This document shows, piece after piece, positions 27,544 to 35,020 of a DNA stretch of 64,000 nt. The stretch lies in contig CAYYLZ010000002.1 of assembly GCA_964472725.1 (NCBI GenBank), positions 17,257 to 81,256 on the forward strand. Direction: 5' to 3'. The position numbers were made by a program, and so were the translations under genes. Source of the stretch: RGIG6375 sp964472725. GTDB lineage: Bacteria > Bacillota > Clostridia > Oscillospirales > Oscillospiraceae. The notes below the pieces were generated by a model, which was not told the origin of the DNA, did not search any database, and was given only the letters and a program-made list of their open reading frames with translations. Position 1 is the stretch's first letter. Each line of letters starts with the position of its first letter.

Positions 27544-28584
27544 TTATTTACTTACTGCTTTCAAATCCTCGATAAGTGCGTCAACGTCCTCTTCCTTTGT
27601 TGCCCAGCTCATGCAGAAGCGAACAGCGGTATGGTTTTCGTCCACCTTTTCCCAGAATGAATATGCGTACTTCTCACCCAGCTTTGCCAGCGTTTCATCG
27701 GGCATTATGGGGAACTGCTGATTGGTATAGGACTCATACAGGAAGCTGTAGCCAAGTTCGGCAAGAACCGCCTTGAGCTTCATTGCCAGCTTGTCGGCGT
27801 GGTCAGACAGCTCAAAATACAGATTATCCTTGAACATTGCGCAGTACTGCACGCCAAGCAGACGCCCCTTTGCCAGCATACCGCCCTTCTGCTTGAGAAT
27901 ATAGCGGAAATCACGACGCAGAGCGGGATCGACTATAACCAAGGCCTCGCCGAAAAGCATACCCTGCTTAGTGCCACCGATATAGAATGCATCGACAAGG
28001 CGAACCAGGTCATTGAGCCTAACATCATTAGTGGGGCTCATTATACCATAGCCAAGGCGTGCACCGTCAACATAAAGAGACAGGGCACATTCTTTGCACA
28101 CTGCGCTCAGGGTTTCAAGTTCTGCCTTGGTATACAGAGTGCCGTTCTCTGTGGGCTGAGAAATATATACCATACCGGGCTGAACTTCATGTTCATGGTT
28201 AGAAAGCGACCAGTGAGCGTCATAGAGAGCCTTTACCTGATGAGCGTAAATCTTACCGTCGGTGCTGGGAATAGGCATGACCTTGTGTCCGGTTGCCTCA
28301 ATAGCGCCGGATTCATGCACGTTTATATGTCCGGTACTGGCGGCTATAACGCCCTGATGGGGACGCAGAACAGACGCAATAAAGGTCATATTGGTCTGAG
28401 TTCCACCGACGAGGAAGTGTATATCGATATCTTCGGCTCCGCAATGCTTCTTTATGTATTCCCTGGCCTTTTCACAATATGCGTCCTCGCCGTAACCGGG
28501 AGTCTGCTCCATATTTGTTTCAGCAAGCAACTGCATCACTTCGGGATGCGCACCCTCGCCGTAATCACATTCAAAACGAATCAT
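27544..28584 (-). CDS. Threonine aldolase-like PLP lyase
   Basis: A 346-residue fold-type-I PLP enzyme of the low-specificity L-threonine aldolase/beta-eliminating lyase family, splitting threonine or allo-threonine into glycine and acetaldehyde. FLVGGTQTNMTFIASVLRPH, the His stacking region TGHINVHESGAIE, the Asp in LSLYVDGARLGYG and the PLP lysine in YIGGTKQGMLFGE are visible. Start ATG at 28584 with GGAGAGGTTGAA upstream. The promoter lies at 28636-28664. It could act on beta-hydroxy amino acids other than threonine. Confidence 0.88.
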   Translation of the reverse strand: MIRFECDYGEGAHPEVMQLLAETNMEQTPGYGEDAYCEKAREYIKKHCGAEDIDIHFLVGGTQTNMTFIASVLRPHQGVIAASTGHINVHESGAIEATGHKVMPIPSTDGKIYAHQVKALYDAHWSLSNHEHEVQPGMVYISQPTENGTLYTKAELETLSAVCKECALSLYVDGARLGYGIMSPTNDVRLNDLVRLVDAFYIGGTKQGMLFGEALVIVDPALRRDFRYILKQKGGMLAKGRLLGVQYCAMFKDNLYFELSDHADKLAMKLKAVLAELGYSFLYESYTNQQFPIMPDETLAKLGEKYAYSFWEKVDENHTAVRFCMSWATKEEDVDALIEDLKAVSK

Positions 28585-28635
28585 TTCAACCTCTCCTTTC
28601 GGGCTTACGCCCTATCTATACATGCCATTGCCCAA

Positions 28636-28664
28636 ATTATAAAGCTATACCCTCGGACTTGCAA
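28636..28664 (-). promoter_or_regulatory. Promoter of the aldolase-like gene
   Basis: On the minus strand TTGCAA, 17 bases, TATAAT. Confidence 0.65.
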
Positions 28665-28721
28665 GGGTTTGTTGTATCTTTTGATGTTTATGTGCTATAT
28701 TTGATATATACTACGATTTTA

Positions 28722-29363
28722 TTACTGCTGCAACAGCCTGAACCAGCGCCCCTCCGACCATATTATACCCTCGTCCTTCATGCGTTTCATCTCACGCATC
28801 AGGCTGGAGCGGTCAACATTGAGGTATGCGGCAAGCTCGGTTATGGACATTCCGGCAGAGAACTTCTCCCCTTTTGCCGATCGCCCCGCATAGTCAAGAT
28901 ATGCCAGCAGCTTTTGACGCACATTCTTCTGCGCAAGGATATTGATCCGCAGCTCCAGCGTCTGCATTTTCTCCGCAGTCAGCGCAAACAGATTGTTTAT
29001 TATCTGCGAATGGTGCAGACAGGCCTTTGAACATGGGTGGATAATGTGGTCATAGCCAATGAACATTATCTCACAGTCCTCGTCAGCTTCCGCGATGTAC
29101 TCCAAGCCCTTGAACGGGAAATGGAACACCTCGCCAAATACATCGTTTTTGCGCAGATACTCGATAAGTGAGCAGTTGCCGTCCGCGTCAATGGCGTACA
29201 CCCGTGCACAGCCCGACAGCACCACGCAAACGTTGTTGAGTTTATCGGAATATGTAAGAATCTGTTCCCCGGAAAGAAAGCGGCGTGTTTTTACGGAAAA
29301 GCAATCATAAATGCGCTGTCTTTCAGTTTCGTCCATACCATTGAATATTTTAGACCGGCTCAT
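28722..29363 (-). CDS. Crp/Fnr-family transcriptional regulator
   Basis: 213 residues: an N-terminal cyclic-nucleotide-binding-like beta-barrel (about 15-115), a long dimer helix, and a C-terminal winged helix with recognition segment SITELAAYLNVDRSSLMREM. It lacks the Fnr N-terminal Fe-S cysteine cluster but has a Cys/His-rich loop, HPCSKACLHH, at about residues 108-117, just before the dimer helix. Divergent from trxA; the shared intergenic region holds a Crp-like operator (29407-29422) that overlaps its own promoter. A redox, heme or metal-sensing role is inference from the cysteines and the thioredoxin neighbours. Confidence 0.92.
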   Translation of the reverse strand: MSRSKIFNGMDETERQRIYDCFSVKTRRFLSGEQILTYSDKLNNVCVVLSGCARVYAIDADGNCSLIEYLRKNDVFGEVFHFPFKGLEYIAEADEDCEIMFIGYDHIIHPCSKACLHHSQIINNLFALTAEKMQTLELRINILAQKNVRQKLLAYLDYAGRSAKGEKFSAGMSITELAAYLNVDRSSLMREMKRMKDEGIIWSEGRWFRLLQQ

Positions 29364-29406
29364 ATTCTCACCTCATTTTATCTTTCTTCCATATTATACA
29401 TTATTT

Positions 29407-29422
29407 TGTTGCATTTGCCACA
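29407..29422. promoter_or_regulatory. Crp/Fnr-like operator between the regulator gene and trxA
   Basis: TGTTG-CATTTG-CCACA follows the Crp/Fnr 5-6-5 layout. Its centre is about 41 bases before the start predicted from the -10 box TAAAAT at 29443-29448, the class II activator position for trxA. On the other strand it overlaps the -35 region of the regulator gene, whose TATAAT box is at about 29394-29399. A near copy lies at 30014-30029. Confidence 0.7.
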
Positions 29423-29442
29423 TCATATTTTCAATTTTGGTG

Positions 29443-29453
29443 TAAAATATAAT
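29443..29453 (+). promoter_or_regulatory. -10 region of trxA
   Basis: Overlapping TAAAAT (29443-29448) and TATAAT (29448-29453) with no good -35 box, as expected for an activator-dependent promoter. Confidence 0.55.
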
Positions 29454-29481
29454 TATATAAAATACCAAGGAGGATTTTATC

Positions 29482-29799
29482 ATGGCTGTTAAAGACCTTA
29501 CCGCAAATGAATTCAACGATGCTGTTGCCGTCACCGAAAAATTGCTGGTTATTGATTTTTGGGCAAGCTGGTGCGGCCCCTGCAAGATGCTCTCCCCTGT
29601 TATTGACGCCCTCTCCGAGGAAATGACCGACGTTACCTTCTACAAAGTAAACGTTGACGACGAGCGTGCTCTCGCTTCTCGTTTCGGCGTAAGCAGCATT
29701 CCCACTGTTGTTATGATAAAGGACAAGCAGATAGTAAATCAGTTTGTAGGCTACGCTGACAAGGCCACAGTACGCAGCCGCATCGAAGAGTGCAAATGA
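29482..29799 (+). CDS. trxA: Thioredoxin
   Basis: A 105-residue thioredoxin with the canonical FWASWCGPCKML active site (Cys31, Cys34) and the cis-proline in SSIPTVVMI. GGAGG precedes the ATG. Its stop overlaps the start of the next gene (ATGA), which encodes a ferredoxin-thioredoxin reductase-type protein. So this thioredoxin may be reduced by an Fe-S disulfide reductase rather than, or as well as, the NADPH enzyme TrxB encoded at 45.3 kb. Confidence 0.96.
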   Translation: MAVKDLTANEFNDAVAVTEKLLVIDFWASWCGPCKMLSPVIDALSEEMTDVTFYKVNVDDERALASRFGVSSIPTVVMIKDKQIVNQFVGYADKATVRSRIEECK

Positions 29800-29999
29800 G
29801 TAAGATACGTCTTAACGAAAACGCCGAGGTAGTGCAGACCGTCAAAGAAGGTCTTAAGCGCACCGGTGGCTACTGTCCCTGCCGCCTCGAGCAGAGTGAG
29901 GCTACCAAGTGTATCTGCGATGAGTTCCGCCAGCAGATGGCCAACCCGGAATTCGAAGGCTACTGCCACTGTCTGCTGTATTACAAACCCAAGGGATAA
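29796..29999 (+). CDS. Ferredoxin-thioredoxin reductase catalytic-type [4Fe-4S] protein
   Basis: A 67-residue protein with CPC at residues 29-31, CIC at 43-45 and CHC at about 59-61. This is close to the CPC-x16-CPC-x8-CHC signature of the FTR catalytic subunit, which holds a [4Fe-4S] cluster next to a redox-active disulfide. The spacings here are x11 and x13 and the protein is shorter than plant FTR-beta. FTR reduces thioredoxin with electrons from ferredoxin; overlap with trxA supports that pairing. No FTR variable (alpha) subunit gene is visible. The ATG at 29796 is preferred over an in-frame GTG at 29790. Confidence 0.87.
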   Translation: MSKIRLNENAEVVQTVKEGLKRTGGYCPCRLEQSEATKCICDEFRQQMANPEFEGYCHCLLYYKPKG

Positions 30000-30013
30000 A
30001 ATATTTTCCGTTT

Positions 30014-30056
30014 TGTTGCATTTATCACAGATTGTTATCATGACACATGATATATT
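30014..30056 (+). promoter_or_regulatory. Crp/Fnr-like operator and -10 box before the glycyl-radical-like gene
   Basis: TGTTG-CATTTA-TCACA (30014-30029) is followed 21 bases later by TATATT (30051-30056). The same TTTTGTTGCATTT core and the same spacing to the -10 occur before trxA. A further inverted repeat, ATCATG-ACA-CATGAT, spans 30037-30051. Confidence 0.7.
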
Positions 30057-30121
30057 GTATTTAAAAAGAGCAAACAACAACATTTTGTGTCATACACCTA
30101 ATCACGAAAGGATGATATGCA

Positions 30122-30388
30122 ATGAACGTCGAGATAATCAATCCCGATAATCTCCCCGAAAGCTTTATTCGCGCCGAAATCGAGCAGATCGAGAGCGAGC
30201 GTGGCCGCACCGTTGCAAAGGCTGAGTTTCACCGCGTAGGCGAGGATCAGGCCAGCGAGCGTTTTTGGTGGGTTCCCGTCAAGTTTGACCGTATTCGCCG
30301 CATCACAGGCTATCTGGTCGGGACCACCGAGCGCTTCAACGACGCCAAAAAGGCCGAGGAGAAGGATCGCGTAAAGCACGCGGTTTAA
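30122..30388 (+). CDS. Stand-alone NrdD C-terminal (glycyl-radical)-like protein
   Basis: An 88-residue protein. Its last ~35 residues (RIRRITGYLVGT, then RFNDAKKAEEKDRVKHAV) match the glycyl-radical tail of class III ribonucleotide reductase, where RRVCGYL carries the radical glycine and the chain ends in a similar RVKH. The zinc-binding cysteines that precede this tail in NrdD are absent, and the first 50 residues are not familiar. Databases label such small proteins as anaerobic ribonucleotide reductase; a full catalytic domain is not present here. It may act as a spare glycyl-radical part, as GrcA does for pyruvate formate-lyase. That is inference. Confidence 0.75.
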   Translation: MNVEIINPDNLPESFIRAEIEQIESERGRTVAKAEFHRVGEDQASERFWWVPVKFDRIRRITGYLVGTTERFNDAKKAEEKDRVKHAV

Positions 30389-30401
30389 AACCCCAATAGA
30401 A

Positions 30402-30440
30402 AAGCTCCCGAAAGAACAAATCTTTCGGGAGCTTATTTTT
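30402..30440. terminator. Shared terminator after the glycyl-radical-like gene and the lipoprotein gene
   Basis: A 14-base stem (AAGCTCCCGAAAGA paired across a 5-base loop) with TATTTTTT on the plus side, between convergent genes. Confidence 0.87.
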
Positions 30441-31033
30441 TAATATTCGTCAACGTAGCCTTCTAAGTCGTGACCCATTTCGCAGGAATAATGCCATTCA
30501 ATGACATCGCCGTCCTCTACTACGTAGCGGCTGCTGCCGTAATTGGGGAACCAGCCGTTTGCAGAATAGTACCAGCCGGAAAGCTCACCGCCGTCAAACT
30601 CGTAGATGTTATTGATACCCTCTACGTATGCAGAGCTGTATATGGGATCTTCGGAAAATTCGAGATGTATCTTATTCTCTCTGCATACTCGCTGCAGCAG
30701 AGTAAATACGTCGTCGCCCTCTTCGAAGGCAACTGTGGTAACAGGCAGGATAACACCGTCAGCGGGCACCATCTCATGCTTATCCTCATCAAGCATATCC
30801 ATATTATCCAGCAGCACTGCGCAGCTTATATATATGGTACAGGTCGGCTCGGTTTCAGTAGTAGTATCATTGCCGGTACCCTGTGTGGCGTCTGTCGGAT
30901 TTTCCGTAGGCGTTACCTCTCCCGCTGTTGGCGTGGGCTGAGGTACTTCCGCATTGTCGCAGCCTGCGAAGAATGCCATTGCAAAAATGACCACAGCTAT
31001 CAGTACATATATCAGTATCTTGTTGTTTTTCAT
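30440..31033 (-). CDS. DUF4430 (transcobalamin-like) lipoprotein
   Basis: A 197-residue lipoprotein: hydrophobic signal ending AFFAGC (lipobox, Cys24), a Thr/Pro/Glu linker, then a domain ending YEFDGGELSGWYYSANGWFP, NYGSSRYVVEDGDVIEWHYS. This matches DUF4430, which resembles the C-terminal beta domain of transcobalamin and intrinsic factor. Some such proteins bind corrinoids or other ligands at the cell surface. It lies 15 bases after the flavin oxidoreductase gene with AAGGAG as ribosome site, so the two are co-transcribed. The ligand is unknown. Confidence 0.85.
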   Translation of the reverse strand: MKNNKILIYVLIAVVIFAMAFFAGCDNAEVPQPTPTAGEVTPTENPTDATQGTGNDTTTETEPTCTIYISCAVLLDNMDMLDEDKHEMVPADGVILPVTTVAFEEGDDVFTLLQRVCRENKIHLEFSEDPIYSSAYVEGINNIYEFDGGELSGWYYSANGWFPNYGSSRYVVEDGDVIEWHYSCEMGHDLEGYVDEY

Positions 31034-31048
31034 AGGGTCTCCTTAAAT

Positions 31049-32971
31049 TTATCTGCCCACCGCAAGAGCGGCAAAGTAAGCGGAATGAACTGCGCCTGCC
31101 ACCTTACCAACGGTCTTGCAATCACCTACCGCCACAACGTGGGGCGCCTTCATGGCAAGGTCGAAATAAGCTTCGTCCTTGGACTTCATACCTACCGCAT
31201 AGAGCACTTCGTCAGCCTTTACGCGAACCTTGTCACCGTCCTTGGTATAGACCACTTCGCCTGCGCCGATTTCGGTTACGGCGGCACCGGTTACGATATT
31301 TACTCCAAGCTGTTCAGCGCGCCAAAGCATACCGATCTTATATACGGGACCTGCGTCAACGGCAACGTCGTTTGCCATTTCAAGCACGGTTATCTTCTTG
31401 CCGAGATTGGCAAGATGCATTGCTGTTTCAACGCCAACAAGGCCGCCGCCTATCATGACCATCTCATCGCCCTTGCCCGCATCAGAGAAGTAAACCTCTG
31501 TTGCGTGGCGGGCATTTTCAATACCTTTTATTGCAGGAGTTACAGGTGCGGAGCCGGTTGCGACTATAATAGTGTCAGGATTGATGCGCTCGATAAGCTC
31601 GTCGTTAACCTCGGTATTCAGCAGTACGTTGATGCCACGTTTTTTGGTCATGCGCACAAGATACTGCTTGTAGCGCTTCAGGTCTACCTTAAGGCTGTCG
31701 TTATCAGTAAATTTCAGCAGACCGCCCAGTGCGCCGGTCTTTTCGCAAAGGGTAACATCATTGCCTCGCTCTGCAGCGGTAATGGCGGCCTGCATACCGG
31801 CAGGGCCGCCGCCTACAACCAGTACCGACTTGGGATTCTTAGCCTTACCGATATCCTCGCCGAAACCAAGGCGCTCCTCGCGGCCGATAAGGGGATTTAC
31901 GCTACAGACGAAGTGACGGTGCAGATTATCGCTGTCGGTACAGTTAAGGCATCGCAGGCAGGGTGTAATTTCGTCGGCTTTGCCGATGAGAGATTTTTCA
32001 GGCAGATAAGGGTCTGCGATAAGCGCGCGGGACATGGACACACCGTCGGCCTTGCCGCTGGCAATTATCTCCTCGGCAAGCTCGGGGTCAAGAATGGAGC
32101 CTATTACGAATACGGGGATATTGACTCTGCCGGACTTCTTTATTGCCTCGGAAATATCGGTGTTGAGGCCCCAGGGGCGATAAGTTGTACCGAAGAAGTT
32201 TACGAGATTTTCAACGCTTATCTCCACAAGATCAACGTATTCCTGTGCCTTTTCAAGGAATGTGATGATATCGTTTACATCGAAGCCCTCGGGATCGCGC
32301 TCGGAGCCGCTAAGACGAATGCAGACCGCCTTGTCGGGGCCTACTCTGTCCCGGATACGCTTAAGCACCATCAGCGGGAAGCGCATACGGTTCTCGAGGC
32401 TGCCGCCGTACTTATCGGTACGATGGTTCATAAGCGGAGAAAGGAACTGGGGGAACAGCCAGCCGTGAGCAGCGTGGATAAGAACGGTATCGAAGCCGGA
32501 AGCCATCCAGAACTCCGTCGCCCATGCGAAGGCTTCGGCTACGTCCTCCATATCCTGCTCGGTCATGGCGTTAATATGCACGCCCTGCGCATTGGTAAAA
32601 TCATCGGGACCCATGGGGGCCTTCTTATTGAACTCAGGTCTTGCGTTTCTTCCGCCGTGAGTCAGCTCAACGCTGGCGATAGCGCCGCTTTCCTTGATTG
32701 CCGCCGCCATTTCGGCAAAGAGGGGCTGGTTATCTCTTGTGAGATCCATACCGGGAGTATGGCAACCGCCGTCGCATACGGGAATCTCACCAAGATTGAC
32801 GATACCCGCGCCGCCGCGAGCCTTATGTTCAAGGTATCTTATGTAATAATCCGTAGGGCGACCGTCAACGGTGTGGAAAAGCATATTGGGCGCGGACATT
32901 ATGCGGTTTTTGAGGATAAGTTTTTTGACCTTAAGGGGGCTGAACAGATGAGGATACATATTTTTATACAT
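31049..32971 (-). CDS. NADH:flavin oxidoreductase (Old Yellow Enzyme/2,4-dienoyl-CoA reductase type)
   Basis: A 640-residue three-part flavoprotein: an FMN TIM barrel (1-360), a [4Fe-4S] site with Cys338, 341, 344 and 356 (PCLRCLNCTDSDN), and an FAD/NAD(P)-binding half beginning VLVVGGGPAGMQAAITAA near 384. This is the layout of 2,4-dienoyl-CoA reductase, enoate reductase and the bile-acid enzymes BaiCD/BaiH, all of which reduce activated C=C bonds. The substrate cannot be told here. It is divergent from a UROD-family gene and co-transcribed with a DUF4430 lipoprotein. Confidence 0.92.
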   Translation of the reverse strand: MYKNMYPHLFSPLKVKKLILKNRIMSAPNMLFHTVDGRPTDYYIRYLEHKARGGAGIVNLGEIPVCDGGCHTPGMDLTRDNQPLFAEMAAAIKESGAIASVELTHGGRNARPEFNKKAPMGPDDFTNAQGVHINAMTEQDMEDVAEAFAWATEFWMASGFDTVLIHAAHGWLFPQFLSPLMNHRTDKYGGSLENRMRFPLMVLKRIRDRVGPDKAVCIRLSGSERDPEGFDVNDIITFLEKAQEYVDLVEISVENLVNFFGTTYRPWGLNTDISEAIKKSGRVNIPVFVIGSILDPELAEEIIASGKADGVSMSRALIADPYLPEKSLIGKADEITPCLRCLNCTDSDNLHRHFVCSVNPLIGREERLGFGEDIGKAKNPKSVLVVGGGPAGMQAAITAAERGNDVTLCEKTGALGGLLKFTDNDSLKVDLKRYKQYLVRMTKKRGINVLLNTEVNDELIERINPDTIIVATGSAPVTPAIKGIENARHATEVYFSDAGKGDEMVMIGGGLVGVETAMHLANLGKKITVLEMANDVAVDAGPVYKIGMLWRAEQLGVNIVTGAAVTEIGAGEVVYTKDGDKVRVKADEVLYAVGMKSKDEAYFDLAMKAPHVVAVGDCKTVGKVAGAVHSAYFAALAVGR

Positions 32972-33075
32972 CGATGAAACGCCTCCGTTTTATTATTTTC
33001 TTCATTGAGCACATTATATACCCTGTCGCTTTAAAAATCAACTGACTGATAAATTGCGTTTCGCCATCTATTTCA

Positions 33076-33104
33076 TTGACTACTGATTAAAAATATATTA
33101 GAAT
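33076..33104 (+). promoter_or_regulatory. Promoter of the UROD-family gene
   Basis: TTGACT, 17 bases, TAGAAT, followed by an AAGGAG ribosome site at about 33127. Confidence 0.72.
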
Positions 33105-33138
33105 GGCACTAATAACACATAGCAAAAGGAGCTGCGAA

Positions 33139-34131
33139 ATGCTTACCGAGAAGGAAAATTATCTGCGAATGCTGCGAGGCGAAATGCCCGAATTTCTGCC
33201 TAAATACGATATGATGGGCTGGGGCGCTCCCTGCTCCATTTTCTCCGACCTGAAAAACGAAGAGGGCAAAAAGGTTAACGAGTTCGGCGTCGAATTTTCT
33301 GTCACCAAGGAATCTGTAGGCGCTACCATGCCCACTCCCGGCAAATACGTGCTGGACGATATAACCAAGTGGCGCGACGTTATCAAGACGCCCGACCTTT
33401 CCGGCGTGGATTGGGAAAAGCTCGCCAAGAAGGATCTTGAGGGCAAGGATCCCAATAATCCCCTCTTCTGCTACTGCGGCCCCCAGTTCATGGATCTTAT
33501 TGACTTCATGGGCTTTACCGAGGGTCTCTGCGCCATTTACGAGGAGCCCGACGAGGTTTATGAGCTTTTTGAGTACGTCACCAAGTACAATCTTGAAAAG
33601 CAGAAGAACCTTATCAAGTACTACAAGCCTGACATCTTCTGCCTTTGCGACGACACCGCTATGGCCAAGAATCCCTTTATCTCCCTCGAAACCTACCGCA
33701 CCCTTATAAAGCCTTTCCAGAAGCTGGAGGCTGACCTCGCCCTCGAAAACGGCATGCTGCTTACCATGCACAACTGTGGCCGCTGCGAGGATCAGATAGA
33801 CGACTGGATAGAGCTGGGCGTTTCCGGCTGGGATCCTGCCCAGATCACCAACGATCTGGTTGGCATAAAGAAGAAATACGGACGCAAGCTGGTGCTCAAC
33901 GGCTGCTGGGATTCCAGCGGCCCCGTAAGCTGGCCCACCACCGACGACAAGATACTCATGGACGCTCTTGTGGAATACGTGGACACCTTCGCCCCCGGCG
34001 GCGCATTCGCCTTCGGCGCTCACGTTATGGGAGTTGAGGACGACCTTGAAGCCAAACGCAAAATGGAAATGATAAACAAGTTCTATTGGAACTACGCACG
34101 CGATTGGTACAAGAACCACGGCGACGCATAA
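33139..34131 (+). CDS. Uroporphyrinogen decarboxylase-family protein (methyltransferase-like)
   Basis: 330 residues of the UROD/MtaA fold. FLPKYDMMGWG lies near the start, with LLTMHNCGRCEDQIDDWIELG and GWDPAQITNDLVGIKKKYG in the second half; the HNCG motif supplies His and Cys as in the zinc site of corrinoid-linked methyltransferases. True HemE motifs are not evident and no other heme genes are near, so a role in methyl transfer from a corrinoid protein (for example O-demethylation) is more likely. No corrinoid protein gene is adjacent. AAGGAG lies seven bases before the ATG at 33139. Confidence 0.85.
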   Translation: MLTEKENYLRMLRGEMPEFLPKYDMMGWGAPCSIFSDLKNEEGKKVNEFGVEFSVTKESVGATMPTPGKYVLDDITKWRDVIKTPDLSGVDWEKLAKKDLEGKDPNNPLFCYCGPQFMDLIDFMGFTEGLCAIYEEPDEVYELFEYVTKYNLEKQKNLIKYYKPDIFCLCDDTAMAKNPFISLETYRTLIKPFQKLEADLALENGMLLTMHNCGRCEDQIDDWIELGVSGWDPAQITNDLVGIKKKYGRKLVLNGCWDSSGPVSWPTTDDKILMDALVEYVDTFAPGGAFAFGAHVMGVEDDLEAKRKMEMINKFYWNYARDWYKNHGDA

Positions 34132-34136
34132 CCTTA

Positions 34137-34163
34137 CGCCCTCCGCAGCAGCGGAGGGCGTTT
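34137..34163 (+). terminator. Terminator of the UROD-family gene
   Basis: A 10-base stem (CGCCCTCCGC with GCGGAGGGCG, loop AGCA) followed by TTTCC. Confidence 0.8.
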
Positions 34164-34248
34164 CCGCTTTCATATTGCACGATGCGTCACCTTATGATAA
34201 AATGTATACAATAAATAACGTACATTTTTATCGAAAGGCAGGGATATT

Positions 34249-34971
34249 ATGAAGGATAAATGCGAAGCTTTCCGTACTTTAATTCCGCAGTACGCATCCG
34301 GTGAGCTCGACGGAAAAACCGCCGCAAAGCTGCAGCGGCACATAGCCAAATGTCCCGACTGCTCTGCCCTGCTTGACGCGCAACTTTCAGGCAAGCTGCA
34401 CATTCTTACCACCATATCAAACGATATAGTCAAACGCAAAAAGACACGCCGTATCATCTTGGTGATTGTTGCTGCCTTTTGTGTTATTCTGATTGCTGCC
34501 GCTGTATATCTGCGCTCTATTGGCTTTGTACGTATTGCAAGCGTAACGGTGGAAGAATTGAGCTTTGAAACAGTTCAACGTGAAATGCCCGAGCTTATAA
34601 TAAATGCTACTGACAAAGTTAGAAGCAGCCAAGTCGCAAAATGGCCCGAGGCAATGTTTGGCCTCAACTATCGTGGCAAAGTATTAAGGGAAATATATGA
34701 CACTGATAGCGAGCTGTATACATCCTTCAACCGTGACGAAAACAACACGAATCTATTTTACACGACTGCATTGCAGACCATACAACTGTCATGGCCCACC
34801 GACGAAAAGCCTGAAATAGAAAATATGGTAAAATATAAGTATTCCCGCTACAAAATCTTTGACATTATCCGAGAAACCCGATACATAAATTACGGCAACG
34901 AACGATTTGAAAAATACACGGCTACAATAGATATATGGGGAACTTTAACGCGTCAAGAGCTTGACGGTTAA
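34249..34971 (+). CDS. Membrane protein with zinc-finger (anti-sigma-like) N-terminus
   Basis: 240 residues. Residues 1-45 carry an anti-sigma zinc-finger pattern (LIPQYASGELDGKTAAKLQRH then IAKCPDC, that is H-x3-C-x2-C). A membrane helix follows at about 64-87 and then a ~150-residue extracytoplasmic domain rich in charged and aromatic residues that I do not recognise. Such proteins usually hold an ECF sigma factor at the membrane. No sigma gene is next to it here, so the partner is unknown or this is a stand-alone sensor. Confidence 0.8.
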   Translation: MKDKCEAFRTLIPQYASGELDGKTAAKLQRHIAKCPDCSALLDAQLSGKLHILTTISNDIVKRKKTRRIILVIVAAFCVILIAAAVYLRSIGFVRIASVTVEELSFETVQREMPELIINATDKVRSSQVAKWPEAMFGLNYRGKVLREIYDTDSELYTSFNRDENNTNLFYTTALQTIQLSWPTDEKPEIENMVKYKYSRYKIFDIIRETRYINYGNERFEKYTATIDIWGTLTRQELDG

Positions 34972-34980
34972 TAACAAAGT

Positions 34981-35016
34981 AAGGGCCTGACCTCATCGGT
35001 CAAGCCCTCTCCTTTT
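34981..35016. terminator. Terminator between the anti-sigma-like gene and the XRE gene
   Basis: An imperfect stem (AGGGCCTGACC with GGTCAAGCCCT) followed by CTCCTTTT. Confidence 0.65.
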
Positions 35017-35020
35017 CGAT

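Noticed and set aside
30470..32977. An 835-codon plus-strand frame across the lipoprotein and OYE genes
   Set aside because: Both minus-strand genes have clear domains, ribosome sites and a lipobox; the plus frame has none.
33139..34131. HemE, true uroporphyrinogen decarboxylase
   Set aside because: No neighbouring heme genes, HemE signature blocks are not evident, and the HNCG motif fits methyltransferase-type relatives better.
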